Assembly: GCA_017601265.1 (NCBI GenBank)
Contig: JAFNJA010000098.1
Coordinates: 1-7,931 of the forward strand
Length of the DNA: 7,931 nt
Reading direction: 5' to 3'
Source: Candidatus Brockarchaeota archaeon
GTDB lineage: Archaea; Thermoproteota; EX4484-205; DTQO01
A model generated the notes under the pieces. It saw nothing but the letters and a program-made list of their open reading frames with translations, was not told the origin of the DNA and searched no databases. The position numbers and the translations under genes were made by a program. Positions within the stretch are counted from its first letter, which is position 1; each line of letters begins with the position of its first letter. This document shows positions 1 through 6,502 of the stretch, piece by piece.

Positions 1-1080
1 CTGGTTTGAGACTCCCACTATGATCCCCCCGCTCCTTTTGGCTTCCTCAATGCACGACGTGGTCTCGGCTATTACGTCTTCCACTGATCCCCTGTGCAAC
101 GTGTGGGAGCTGATGTTCCCTATGCACGTAAGCTTCGGATACCTGGCCCTGAGCTTCCCCAGGTCCATGCCCGCCCTCCTGTCTATCTCGTAGTAGCCAT
201 CTATCCCGGATCTCCCGAAAAGGTCGTCGGCGACCGGCCAAAGGTTGCCGTCAGACGCGAACAAGTAATACATCCCGTACTCGTGGCACGCCTCAGCGAT
301 TCTCTTAAGCCTGGGGAAGAATAAATCGCGGAACGATTTCGGAGAGTAGAACGGGCCTTCGTTCGAAGCCATGTCCCCGCCTCCGAAAATGAGCCTTGCT
401 CCAACGCCGCTTAACGCTTTCATGGACCTGGCAGCCGCCTCCGCCTGCGCATCGAGATATCGGGCAACGATTTCGGGCCTTGCGACAACGGCGTGCAGCC
501 AAACCTTTGAGCCCAGGGGCAAGCCGATGCTGCCGCCCCCAACCCTTATGGCGTACTCCTTACCGAACTCCTCGACGATGGTTTCGACATCGCCAAAATC
601 GTCCTTCTTGGGATTGTAGCCCGAAAGTCGATCTTCAAGTTCTTCAACGATCTTCTCAAGGTCCTCGAAAGTTTCCTCTTTTTTCGGGCTTTGAGCGATG
701 ACTTGGAAAAGCTCCGTATCCGGATCCAAACGCCTTATCTCCCACGCGCCTTCCGGATCCCCGAACATCAGCGTGTACCTGTCTATCACCTTGCATGGCT
801 TGCGATCCAGGCGCCAATACTCGTATCTGAGGATGTCCTGCCCGGTAGAAAGGGCGAGTTCGACCGCATCCTTTCTCGATTTCTCCAAAAACTCCTCATG
901 CGCCTTTTTTCCATTCCAAAGCGAGATGGCTTCCCTCCACTCTTGTATCCCACCTCCGACGTACGCCTCGCGCCCGAGTACGTGCGACGCAGCCCTAGAC
1001 GAGAAACCTATGTGGTGTACGGCGATCCTGTCGATCGGGGTCCGTGTAAACGTCCTAAGCACTCTTTCTACAGGTTTCAT
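1..1080 (-). CDS. UROD/MtaA-like protein, C-terminus cut by window edge
   Basis: This reading frame is open for 360 codons from an ATG at 1080 to the window edge, so the C-terminus is missing. The N-terminus (MKPVERVLRTF, then PIDRIAV) matches the usual opening of the uroporphyrinogen decarboxylase superfamily. Around residues 233-320 comes the family core: GGGDMAS, GPFYSPKSF, then FPRLKRIAEACHEYG, ASDGNL at 275-280, GIDGYYEID and CIGNIS. Known members either decarboxylate uroporphyrinogen III or, as in MtaA/CmuA-type enzymes, transfer methyl groups between corrinoid proteins and a thiol. The HxDG or HxCG site of the superfamily reads A275-S-D-G here, so the usual histidine is absent. Residues 131-175 form a charged insertion (KKEE, EDLEKIVEELED). 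An in-frame TAG lies just upstream of the start. The family assignment is firm. Heme synthesis is unlikely, the substrate is unknown, and a methyltransferase role is inference. Confidence 0.9.
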   Translation of the reverse strand, partial: MKPVERVLRTFTRTPIDRIAVHHIGFSSRAASHVLGREAYVGGGIQEWREAISLWNGKKAHEEFLEKSRKDAVELALSTGQDILRYEYWRLDRKPCKVIDRYTLMFGDPEGAWEIRRLDPDTELFQVIAQSPKKEETFEDLEKIVEELEDRLSGYNPKKDDFGDVETIVEEFGKEYAIRVGGGSIGLPLGSKVWLHAVVARPEIVARYLDAQAEAAARSMKALSGVGARLIFGGGDMASNEGPFYSPKSFRDLFFPRLKRIAEACHEYGMYYLFASDGNLWPVADDLFGRSGIDGYYEIDRRAGMDLGKLRARYPKLTCIGNISSHTLHRGSVEDVIAETTSCIEEAKRSGGIIVGVSNQ

Positions 1081-1115
1081 GAACCCCGTTTGCAAACGAG
1101 ATTTCTCTATGGGCT

Positions 1116-1123
1116 AGATAAAA
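1116..1123 (-). promoter_or_regulatory. Archaeal TATA-like box of the left UROD-like gene
   Basis: On the minus strand this reads TTTTATCT, centred about 40 bp upstream of the ATG at 1080. That places transcription start near 1093 and predicts a short leader of about 13 nt. The 160-bp divergent region (1081-1240) also contains a small perfect inverted repeat, CTCG-ATA-CGAG, at 1146-1156, between the two promoters. It could be an operator but is short enough to arise by chance. Confidence 0.45.
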
Positions 1124-1202
1124 CTTTCCAGGAGCCGCGTGTTGACTCGATACGAGCCTTTTCGTGGAGTGCAACAACGCCAACCTTTGAAAGATTCACA
1201 AG

Positions 1203-1210
1203 GTTTAATA
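1203..1210 (+). promoter_or_regulatory. Archaeal TATA-like box of the ceramidase-fold gene
   Basis: The sequence GTTTAATA is centred about 35 bp upstream of the ATG at 1241. It predicts a start of transcription about 8-10 nt before the codon. No Shine-Dalgarno sequence precedes the ATG. The position argues against the longer upstream open frame that begins at 1139, because that start would lie upstream of the promoter. Confidence 0.5.
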
Positions 1211-1240
1211 CGGCTCGCGCCTAACCCGCCAGGAAAATCG

Positions 1241-2674
1241 ATGAAGGTCGGATTCGCGGAAGTCGACATCACTCCGCCGCTGGGCTCTGAAGTCCCAGGA
1301 GGTTTCGGAAAAGCCTACTCGCAAGACGTGCACGACCGACTTCACGTTAAGGCGGCTGTATTCGAGAACGATGGTATCAGGGTCGCCCTGGTCGGCGTCG
1401 ACGCCCTTTCGCTGAAGGCATCCACAGTCGGGGCCGGGAGGAAGATCGCCGGGGATCTGGCCGGAATGCCCCCAGGCCACGTGATGGTCGCCGCAACCCA
1501 CACCCACGAGGGAGGACCGACGGTCGATTGGGCGGGAGGAATCGAACTTTTTTCCGGTTCTCCCAACTTCGGGCTGGTGAAGAGGCTGCTCGATACTGCC
1601 GTGGTTGCCGACAAAAATTACATTTCGTTCCTGTCCCGCCAAATTGGCTCGGCCGTGGCCCTGGCGGACAAGCGCAAGGTCGAGGCGAGGTGCGCCGTTG
1701 GCGTGGGCAAGGAACAATCGGTCTCCTTCAACAGACGTTTCAAGATGAAGGACGGCAGGCAGGCGACCCATCCGGGCAAGGGCAACCCCGACATCTTAGG
1801 GCCGGCGGGACCCATCGACCCCGATGTCGGGGTTCTGAGCGCCTGGGGTTTGGACGGCAAATTCTTGGGCTGCGTTGTGAACTTCGCCTGCCACTGTACG
1901 ACGGGCCCTCCCGGTACCTCGGCCGACTGGCCGTACTACTTGGATAAGACCGTACGGGGGGCGATGGGCGGCAATCCGACGGTCGTCTTCCTCAACGGGG
2001 CGTGCGGGGACGTGACGCAGGTCGACAACATGTCCACTAGAGAGCCTGAGTTCGGAGAGAAGTGGGCGAGGAGGGTCGGACAGAAAGTGGGAGCCGAGGT
2101 TCTTAAGGTTATAGCCGACGCCGAGCCTGGCGAACTACGGCCATTGGGCGCCGCCCAGGAGATCATAAATCTGGAAACGAGGAAAGTGCCCCCTGATAGG
2201 TTGAGGAGCGCGCACGAATTGATCGAATCCGATCCTAAGGCAGACTACAGGTGGTATTTCGCCAGGGATGCGATACTTTTGAACGAAAGGAACAGGTTCG
2301 AACCGAGCGTCCCGTGCGAGATCCAGGCGATCCAGATCGGGCCAGTGGTTTTCGTTTCGAACCCCGCCGAACTCTTCTGCCAATTGGGCCTGGAGATCAA
2401 GGCGGCTTCGAACTTTCCTTACACCTTCGTAGTCGAACTTGCGAACGGTTGCGTAGGCTACGTTCCGACGGAAGAGGCGATGGGACCCCGGGGAGGCGGG
2501 TACGAGGTCAGGATGGGCATGCACAGCAAACTGGTTCCGTCCGCAGGAAGAAAGATCGTGGAAGCGAGCATCGAACTCTTGAGGAAACTCAATCCTGGCG
2601 TGAAACCGGAGGCGCCGAAGGCGGCGGCGGGCAGGCCTTGGAATTTCGGCGATGTCGGGCCTGAAGAGGTTTAG
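1241..2674 (+). CDS. Neutral/alkaline ceramidase-fold hydrolase, cytoplasmic
   Basis: A 477-residue protein of the neutral/alkaline non-lysosomal ceramidase superfamily. I chose the ATG at 1241 because MKVGFAEVDITPPLG is the standard family N-terminus and a TATA-like box lies just upstream; the 34 codons before it look non-coding. Visible family motifs are A85-THTHEGGPT (H87 and H89, probable zinc ligands), NFACHCT (H218, second zinc region), FLNGACGDVTQ at 250-260, NPAELF at 374-379 (E377), and GYVPTEEA around Y407 followed by Y421. These match the order of zinc-ligand motifs in Pseudomonas ceramidase (two His, then Glu and Tyr). Characterised ceramidases are longer secreted enzymes. This one is shorter and has no signal peptide, so it probably acts in the cytoplasm on another amide or ester. 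Archaea do not normally make sphingolipids, so a ceramide substrate is doubtful. The gene diverges from a UROD-like gene and converges on a dehydrogenase. Family assignment is firm; substrate is unknown. Confidence 0.9.
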   Translation: MKVGFAEVDITPPLGSEVPGGFGKAYSQDVHDRLHVKAAVFENDGIRVALVGVDALSLKASTVGAGRKIAGDLAGMPPGHVMVAATHTHEGGPTVDWAGGIELFSGSPNFGLVKRLLDTAVVADKNYISFLSRQIGSAVALADKRKVEARCAVGVGKEQSVSFNRRFKMKDGRQATHPGKGNPDILGPAGPIDPDVGVLSAWGLDGKFLGCVVNFACHCTTGPPGTSADWPYYLDKTVRGAMGGNPTVVFLNGACGDVTQVDNMSTREPEFGEKWARRVGQKVGAEVLKVIADAEPGELRPLGAAQEIINLETRKVPPDRLRSAHELIESDPKADYRWYFARDAILLNERNRFEPSVPCEIQAIQIGPVVFVSNPAELFCQLGLEIKAASNFPYTFVVELANGCVGYVPTEEAMGPRGGGYEVRMGMHSKLVPSAGRKIVEASIELLRKLNPGVKPEAPKAAAGRPWNFGDVGPEEV

Positions 2675-2746
2675 CGAAAGGCAACGAAATCCTGAGCCGC
2701 CTTCCCCGAATTTGCGAGGCTTAAGGGCGTAGCCGCGCCTCTCGAA

Positions 2747-3763
2747 TCACCGCTCCCACGGTCGCAACAGAACCTTGCCGCACCGACCAGTAAGCTGAAG
2801 CTCCCAAGCGTCGCGCACTTTGCCCAACGGGAAGCTGTGCGTGACCATCTTGTCGATCCGTTCCCCCGAGTCTTGGATGATCTTCATCATCCTTGGAGCC
2901 GCGGCCAAGTTCCAATGCCACGCTCCGTGCACGCTCAGGCCCTTGCTGATGAAGTCGCCCACCCCGTTCACCGTGAAGTCCCCCGAGCCTCCTACGATCG
3001 ATACCTGCCCCTTCCTGCGCGTCGCCTTGATGCAAAAAGTCGCAGCTTCTCCAGTTCCGGAGCACTCTATGGCCTTGTCCACCCCCTTGCCTTCCGTCAG
3101 TTCCAGCACGCGATTCAGCGCATCCTCGTTGGGATCCAGGACCTCCTCGGCGCCAAGCTCCTTGGCAAGCCGCGCGCGGTAGGGGTTCCCCTCGACGCCG
3201 ATGACGCGGGCCCCCCGGTACCGCGCGTTGATGACTCCTCCCAATCCCACCGGTCCAAGACCTGTAATCAATACTGTGTCGAAAGCGCAAACCTTCATGA
3301 GCTCCGAAGCCCCGAAGGTCGGCCCAAGGCCGCAGCAAGCCATGCTCGCGTGCTCATAGCTCATCCCGTCGGGTATGGGCAGTAAAAGCCAGTCCTGCTT
3401 AACCACGAACTGGGCGTAAGTGTCAGTCCCCCACTCCGAGCCCAGCGTTCCCTTCATGTCCCTGTTGTTCTGGCAGTGTATGTAATTTCCCGAAAGGCAC
3501 AATGGGCAAGTGCCGCATGGGTATTGGGGCATCACCACGACGCGCTGCCCCACCTGGACCTTCCCCCTCTGCGCCACCTCCACCACTTCTCCCGCCGCCT
3601 CGTGCCCTAACGGGTGGTGCATCTTCCCCGCCTTGTAAGCCTTGTACTCCGTGCACATGGGCGCCACGTGGATCTGCACCACGACGAACTCGCCCACCGC
3701 CTTCGGTTCCGGCCTCTCTACGATCTCGCACTCGCGCTCGCCAGTTATTTGCACGACTTTCAT
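2747..3763 (-). CDS. Zinc-dependent medium-chain alcohol/polyol dehydrogenase
   Basis: A complete 338-residue member of the zinc medium-chain dehydrogenase/reductase superfamily, typical in length. The N-terminal GroES-like domain carries catalytic zinc ligands C37 (APMCTEY) and H54-E55 (GHEAAGEV). C144, in CCGLGPTFG, aligns with the third ligand of liver-type alcohol dehydrogenases. The structural zinc lobe has the full pattern C83-x2-C86-x2-C89-x7-C97. The Rossmann domain has GLGPVG at 168-173, and an acidic residue, E191, at the end of the second strand, which favours NAD over NADP. The residue two after C37 is Glu instead of the usual Ser/Thr of the proton relay; T38 is next to it. It probably oxidises an alcohol, sugar alcohol or amino-alcohol. 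The sequence does not say which. The ATG at 3763 lies about 27 bp from an excellent TATA box, predicting a leaderless message. It converges on the ceramidase-fold gene with a 72-bp gap. Confidence 0.95.
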   Translation of the reverse strand: MKVVQITGERECEIVERPEPKAVGEFVVVQIHVAPMCTEYKAYKAGKMHHPLGHEAAGEVVEVAQRGKVQVGQRVVVMPQYPCGTCPLCLSGNYIHCQNNRDMKGTLGSEWGTDTYAQFVVKQDWLLLPIPDGMSYEHASMACCGLGPTFGASELMKVCAFDTVLITGLGPVGLGGVINARYRGARVIGVEGNPYRARLAKELGAEEVLDPNEDALNRVLELTEGKGVDKAIECSGTGEAATFCIKATRRKGQVSIVGGSGDFTVNGVGDFISKGLSVHGAWHWNLAAAPRMMKIIQDSGERIDKMVTHSFPLGKVRDAWELQLTGRCGKVLLRPWER

Positions 3764-3786
3764 GAGCGTCCAACTAGCGCCAACGG

Positions 3787-3794
3787 TATTTAAG
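3787..3794 (-). promoter_or_regulatory. Strong archaeal TATA box of the dehydrogenase gene
   Basis: The minus strand reads CTTAAATA, close to the archaeal consensus TTTAAATA, with a GC-rich stretch just upstream. Its centre is about 27 bp from the A of the start codon at 3763, so transcription should begin at or next to the ATG. Confidence 0.65.
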
Positions 3795-4238
3795 CGCCCT
3801 CTAATTTCCTATTTTAAGGTTCAATACGGTTGGTGGCAACGAATAAAGCATCCGGCGGCTTCCAGCCGATACCTCTCAAAGGCTTTTTGTTGGCTCAAGA
3901 AGGTAAATCTGGAACAACCTGGCGATATCGTCAAGGAACGTGTCTTCCTACGTGGCGCGTTCTGGAGTCGGTCAGCGGCCGATCGCATGGGCGATATGCG
4001 CTCGGGCCTCAGGAACTCGATCCGGATCCCCCAACAGGTCGACTATGTTCCATGAACCGTTTGGATGGATTGAAAATATCCCCGTCTTCGAAGGCTGCAG
4101 AAAAACGTTTTTCCTATCGAGGCCTTAATAGCCGCGACTTGAAAGCGTGGAAAAGCAAACGGCCTTTTTCTAATCCAGCAAGGCAACGATCCTTCGTATT
4201 TCCCTTTTCGGATTTAGCGCAATTGGCACCGCGGGCAT
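3795..4238. other. Gap of about 450 bp without a convincing gene
   Basis: I see no gene I can support between the dehydrogenase promoter and the end of the recombinase fragment. Open frames exist on both strands. The longest, about 136 codons on plus from a TTG at 3830, has mixed third-position bases unlike its neighbours, no family motif and no promoter at the right distance. A minus-strand stretch from about 4131 down to a stop near 3980 encodes about 50 residues ending in a natural-looking tail (WNIVDLLGDPDRV). It has a stop immediately before it and no usable start, so it may be a remnant or chance. No tRNA T-arm or cloverleaf could be built. The right part (4060-4250) is richer in A/T than the surrounding genes. 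This may be decayed DNA left by a mobile element, given the recombinase fragment beside it. Confidence 0.4.
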
Positions 4239-4273
4239 AAAAGACAAAACGTCCTCGCGCGAGAATGATCTCG
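4239..4273 (-). terminator. Possible terminator after recombinase fragment
   Basis: Reading on the minus strand just after the stop codon at 4275-4277, there is a short hairpin (CGAGA, 4-nt loop, TCTCG) followed within about 20 nt by a T-rich run (GTTTTGTCTTTT). Archaeal polymerase terminates at T-rich tracts, so the position is sensible. The stem is short and support is modest. Confidence 0.35.
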
Positions 4274-4274
4274 G

Positions 4275-4610
4275 TTACCTGACGTATTCCAAATCCGGAG
4301 CCGCTCCCACCTCTTTCCAACCGTGCACGAACCTCATCCAAGAACTTATGGCCTCGATCGTTGGACCCGCGCTTTCGGACGCGCGCGCCTCCTTGTCCGA
4401 GTGGAAAAAGAATTCCTTGAAGAGGTTGGAGAGGTGCCTCGGGCCCATGATCGCCACCGTCTTGGGGCTGATCCCGTGGGAATGGCAGAAGTCCCCGAGC
4501 ATCCCGAGGTAAAGGTCGGCTGTCGCCCTGGATTTCCTGGCCTCGCTCTCGTACCACCGTTTCACGTCCTCGTCCGCCAAAAGCTCCTCGTGCCTTCTCT
4601 TCCTAAGCAT
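4275..4610 (-). CDS. Orphan tyrosine-recombinase N-terminal domain
   Basis: A 111-residue protein that resembles the N-terminal SAM-like, core-binding domain of archaeal tyrosine recombinases/integrases. It begins LLADEDVKRWYESEARKS, then ATADLYLGMLGDFCHSHGIS, followed by a helix where such proteins place LSNLFKEF, and ends with the AISSWMRFVHG helix that normally leads into the catalytic domain. In the family this domain clamps DNA while a downstream catalytic domain of about 180 residues supplies the R...HxxR...Y residues. Here the frame stops at 4275 soon after the last helix. I found no catalytic motif in any frame of the following 450 bp. The ATG at 4610 has a good TATA box 28 bp upstream, so the fragment may still be expressed, perhaps as a DNA-binding protein. 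Alternatively it is a truncated remnant of an integrated element. Domain assignment is based on recalled family pattern and is moderately secure. Confidence 0.65.
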   Translation of the reverse strand: MLRKRRHEELLADEDVKRWYESEARKSRATADLYLGMLGDFCHSHGISPKTVAIMGPRHLSNLFKEFFFHSDKEARASESAGPTIEAISSWMRFVHGWKEVGAAPDLEYVR

Positions 4611-4633
4611 GGCTTGCGCCGATCCATCCCAGG

Positions 4634-4641
4634 AAATATAT
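4634..4641 (-). promoter_or_regulatory. TATA box of the recombinase-fragment gene
   Basis: The minus strand reads ATATATTT, centred about 28 bp from the ATG at 4610, which predicts a leaderless transcript. A well-placed promoter suggests the short gene is still transcribed. Confidence 0.55.
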
Positions 4642-4753
4642 CGTTTACTAGATTGGACGAGGAGAACGACAAATTCGAAATACGCAAGGAGCTTGCGGAA
4701 TTACCTTCCCCGAACAATTCCTCTCCGCCGCGGATGCTTTGGACCTGAGAAGG

Positions 4754-4762
4754 CTTATAATA
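4754..4762 (+). promoter_or_regulatory. TATA box of the radical SAM gene
   Basis: CTTATAATA is centred about 27 bp upstream of the ATG at 4785, giving a predicted leaderless transcript. It also fixes the start codon, since an earlier start would lie inside or before the promoter. Confidence 0.6.
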
Positions 4763-4784
4763 GTTTGAGCCCAATCGAGAACCC

Positions 4785-5678
4785 ATGGCGGTAACGGGCA
4801 TCCACCTCCTCCTCACTTACCAGTGCAACTTCGAGTGCGACCATTGCTTCGTCTGGGGGAAGCACGACGCGAAAGGGGTCATGGCGCTTTCGGACGTCGG
4901 GGTGATATTGAGTGAAGCGGCGAAGCTGGGCACGGTGGAGAGGATATATTTCGAGGGCGGGGAGCCGTTCCTCTACTACCCGATCATGCTCAAGGGGCTG
5001 GAGAAAGCCGCGGAGATGGGATTCAAGACCGGGATGGTCACGAACGGCTACTGGGCCACCTCGATCGAGGACGCGATCGAATGGCTCGTTCCCATAGCAA
5101 AAACCGGGGTTGCCGACCTCACCGTCAGCGAGGACGCGTTCCATTGCGCCAGGGGAGACGAGAGGCCCAAGAACGCGGTCGCGGCCGCGAGGAAGCTGGG
5201 CATGCAGGCGGGAACGATAGTGACGGAGGACCCGAGGGAACGACTCAAAGATGTCGGGCGCGGTGGAAAGCCTTCGGGCGGCGCCGTCATGTTCCGCGGG
5301 AGGGCGGTGGAAAAGCTGGTCGAGGGGCTGCCAAGAAGGCCGTGGGAGGAGTTCAGCAAGTGCCTGGACGAGGACTTCCTGAACCAATCCCGGGTCCACG
5401 TCGACCCGTTCGGTTACGTCCACGTCTGCCAGGGACTGACGATCGGAAACTGGAAAGACGAGCCCCTCTCGGAGCTCATCCGGGGTTTCGATCCGCGCTC
5501 GCACCCAATCTGCGGCCCGATCCTCGAGGGAGGGCCGGCGGGCCTCGTGAACCGCTACGGACTGCCGCACGAGGAATCGTACGTCGACGAATGCCACCTG
5601 TGCTACTCGTCAAGGCTGGCTCTGAGGGAAAGGTTCCCGAAATACCTCGCCCCAGATCACGTCTACGGCATCGGTTGA
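4785..5678 (+). CDS. Radical SAM protein with SPASM/twitch-like C-terminus
   Basis: A 297-residue radical S-adenosylmethionine enzyme. The [4Fe-4S] cluster motif is C14-x3-C18-x2-C21 (TYQCNFECDHC), with an aromatic residue after the last Cys. The SAM-binding GGEP motif is at 58-61 (IYFEGGEPFLYYP), and a TNGYW stretch at 86-90 marks a later barrel strand. The C-terminal third carries five more cysteines: C193, C215 (DPFGYVHVCQGL), C243 (HPICGP), and C270/C273 (CHLC). This resembles a SPASM or twitch domain that holds an auxiliary iron-sulfur cluster. Such enzymes often modify peptides or proteins, or act in cofactor synthesis. The pattern resembles a group of uncharacterised radical SAM proteins in archaea and bacteria, recalled, not searched. 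No short precursor-peptide gene is visible on either side. It diverges from the recombinase fragment and converges on the zinc-ribbon gene. The substrate is unknown. Confidence 0.9.
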   Translation: MAVTGIHLLLTYQCNFECDHCFVWGKHDAKGVMALSDVGVILSEAAKLGTVERIYFEGGEPFLYYPIMLKGLEKAAEMGFKTGMVTNGYWATSIEDAIEWLVPIAKTGVADLTVSEDAFHCARGDERPKNAVAAARKLGMQAGTIVTEDPRERLKDVGRGGKPSGGAVMFRGRAVEKLVEGLPRRPWEEFSKCLDEDFLNQSRVHVDPFGYVHVCQGLTIGNWKDEPLSELIRGFDPRSHPICGPILEGGPAGLVNRYGLPHEESYVDECHLCYSSRLALRERFPKYLAPDHVYGIG

Positions 5679-5683
5679 TTTTT
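5679..5683 (+). terminator. T-run terminator of the radical SAM gene
   Basis: Five consecutive T residues follow the TGA stop directly. A T-rich tract alone can terminate archaeal transcription. It sits in the 66-bp space between two convergent genes, where a terminator is expected. Confidence 0.3.
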
Positions 5684-5744
5684 GGTCCGGTTTCACGAAA
5701 AGGGAAGGCCCAAGCGACGGAGAACCTAGCCGCGTTTCCCTCCC

Positions 5745-6374
5745 TTATTCGTGCCATTCGGGGGGAAGGGGGATGCCCCGACGCTGGCACGCCCGCTCAA
5801 TAGCCTTGATAGCGTAACGCACCGCCTCCTCGTCTGAGTCCAGCCTTTCCCTGCCATACGCGCTCGCGAAAACCGAGTCGGTCGCGTCGATCACCGCCTC
5901 TTTCAGCAATTCGCCGTATTTCTGCGACCCTTTCAGCAAGTGGGCAAGCCCCTCCATCGTCCTAAGGTAATCTAGGAGTTCCTGTTTCGTGATGACTTCC
6001 CCCTCCTCGCCCCCCTTCGCGAACTCCAAAGGCTCCTCGAAAATCGCTTCTATCTCCTCCAGCTCAGGTTCTTGGAACACCGCGGCCTGCCGCGGCCGCG
6101 ATACCGCTTCCAGGTGGAGCCCGCAGAAAGGGCAGTATGGAGAGCTGGAAGCTAACTCGTTGCCGCAACCCGGGCACTTGGACGGGCGAGTCGGGGGCGC
6201 GCCAGGTCTTGAAGCTGCCGGATGGAGCGGTCCGCGTCGCGTTTTCTTCGCCTCCTTCGTTTGGGAAGCCTGCTTGGGCGCTTCGTTAGCCAAAGGAAAG
6301 CCGCACGAAGAGCATGACCGGTCATTTTCTCCCGATTTGGCTCCGCAATTCGGGCAGGTCCTGGCTTTCGGCAT
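5745..6374 (-). CDS. Double zinc-ribbon protein with helical C-terminal domain
   Basis: About 209 residues, counted from the ATG at 6374. Two treble-cleft/zinc-ribbon units each follow the pattern CPxCG-x10-CxxCG, with Cys at about residues 7, 10, 21, 24 and at 67, 70, 81, 84. They are joined by a basic, Ala/Pro-rich linker. An acidic segment (PELEEIEAIFEEPLEF) leads to a predicted helical C-terminal domain of about 85 residues (VITKQELLDYLRTMEG... AIKAIERACQRRG). No catalytic motif is seen. Such ribbons usually mediate protein or nucleic-acid contacts. I do not recognise the C-terminal domain and name no function. A longer reading from the ATG at 6398 adds 8 residues (MERQRKFR). I prefer 6374 because a TATA-like box overlaps the upstream ATG, so a leaderless message would begin at 6374. 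The gene is convergent with the radical SAM gene and divergent from the right-hand UROD-like gene. Confidence 0.82.
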   Translation of the reverse strand: MPKARTCPNCGAKSGENDRSCSSCGFPLANEAPKQASQTKEAKKTRRGPLHPAASRPGAPPTRPSKCPGCGNELASSSPYCPFCGLHLEAVSRPRQAAVFQEPELEEIEAIFEEPLEFAKGGEEGEVITKQELLDYLRTMEGLAHLLKGSQKYGELLKEAVIDATDSVFASAYGRERLDSDEEAVRYAIKAIERACQRRGIPLPPEWHE

Positions 6375-6395
6375 GCGGAACTTCCGCTGCCTTTC

Positions 6396-6403
6396 CATAA
6401 ATG
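6396..6403 (-). promoter_or_regulatory. TATA-like box deciding the zinc-ribbon start
   Basis: The minus strand reads CATTTATG, centred about 25 bp upstream of the ATG at 6374. The alternative upstream ATG (6396-6398) lies inside this box, so it would not be in the transcript if the box is used. Confidence 0.45.
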
Positions 6404-6455
6404 GCTTTTCCTTCAGCCTTAAGGAGGATGGAAAGCGGAGGCAGCGCGTGAGGGC

Positions 6456-6463
6456 GTTTAACC
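6456..6463 (+). promoter_or_regulatory. Possible TATA box of the right UROD-like gene
   Basis: GTTTAACC is centred about 43 bp upstream of the ATG at 6503 and would give a leader of about 15-18 nt. There is no Shine-Dalgarno sequence. A second, weaker A/T patch (CTATTACG, about 6547-6554) sits 27 bp before an in-frame GTG at 6578 and could instead drive a shorter, leaderless product. Confidence 0.35.
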
Positions 6464-6502
6464 CAGATCAAAGCCGATCCGGAAACGAAGTGGCGCGCTC
6501 GC

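Noticed and set aside
1139..1240. Longer open frame upstream of the ceramidase-fold gene (34 extra codons)
   Set aside because: The frame precedes and spans the TATA-like box, and the added residues do not resemble the family. The ATG at 1241 begins the canonical MKVGFAEVDITPP.
2716..2741. GAGGC/GCCTC hairpin between the two convergent genes
   Set aside because: The stem is only 5 bp with a long loop and has no adjacent T-rich tract on either strand, so it is not a persuasive terminator.
3776..3798. Direct repeat AGCGCC flanking the dehydrogenase TATA box
   Set aside because: Six-base repeats spaced 17 bp are common by chance in GC-rich DNA. No second example exists at other promoters here.
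1200..3829. A 14-nt near-repeat (AAGGTTYAATACGG) at 1200-1213 and 3816-3829
   Set aside because: One mismatch in 14 nt is expected several times by chance in a window of this size, and the second copy precedes no supported gene.
3816..3835. GGTTCAATAC resembling a tRNA T-loop
   Set aside because: The flanking bases do not pair into a 5-bp T-stem and no acceptor, D or anticodon arm can be built around it.
3830..4240. Plus-strand open frame of about 136 codons
   Set aside because: TTG start, no motif, mixed third positions unlike the true genes, and no promoter at archaeal spacing.
4254..4263. Perfect 10-bp palindrome CTCGCGCGAG
   Set aside because: Palindromes of this length are expected several times by chance in 8 kb; considered only as part of the weak terminator.
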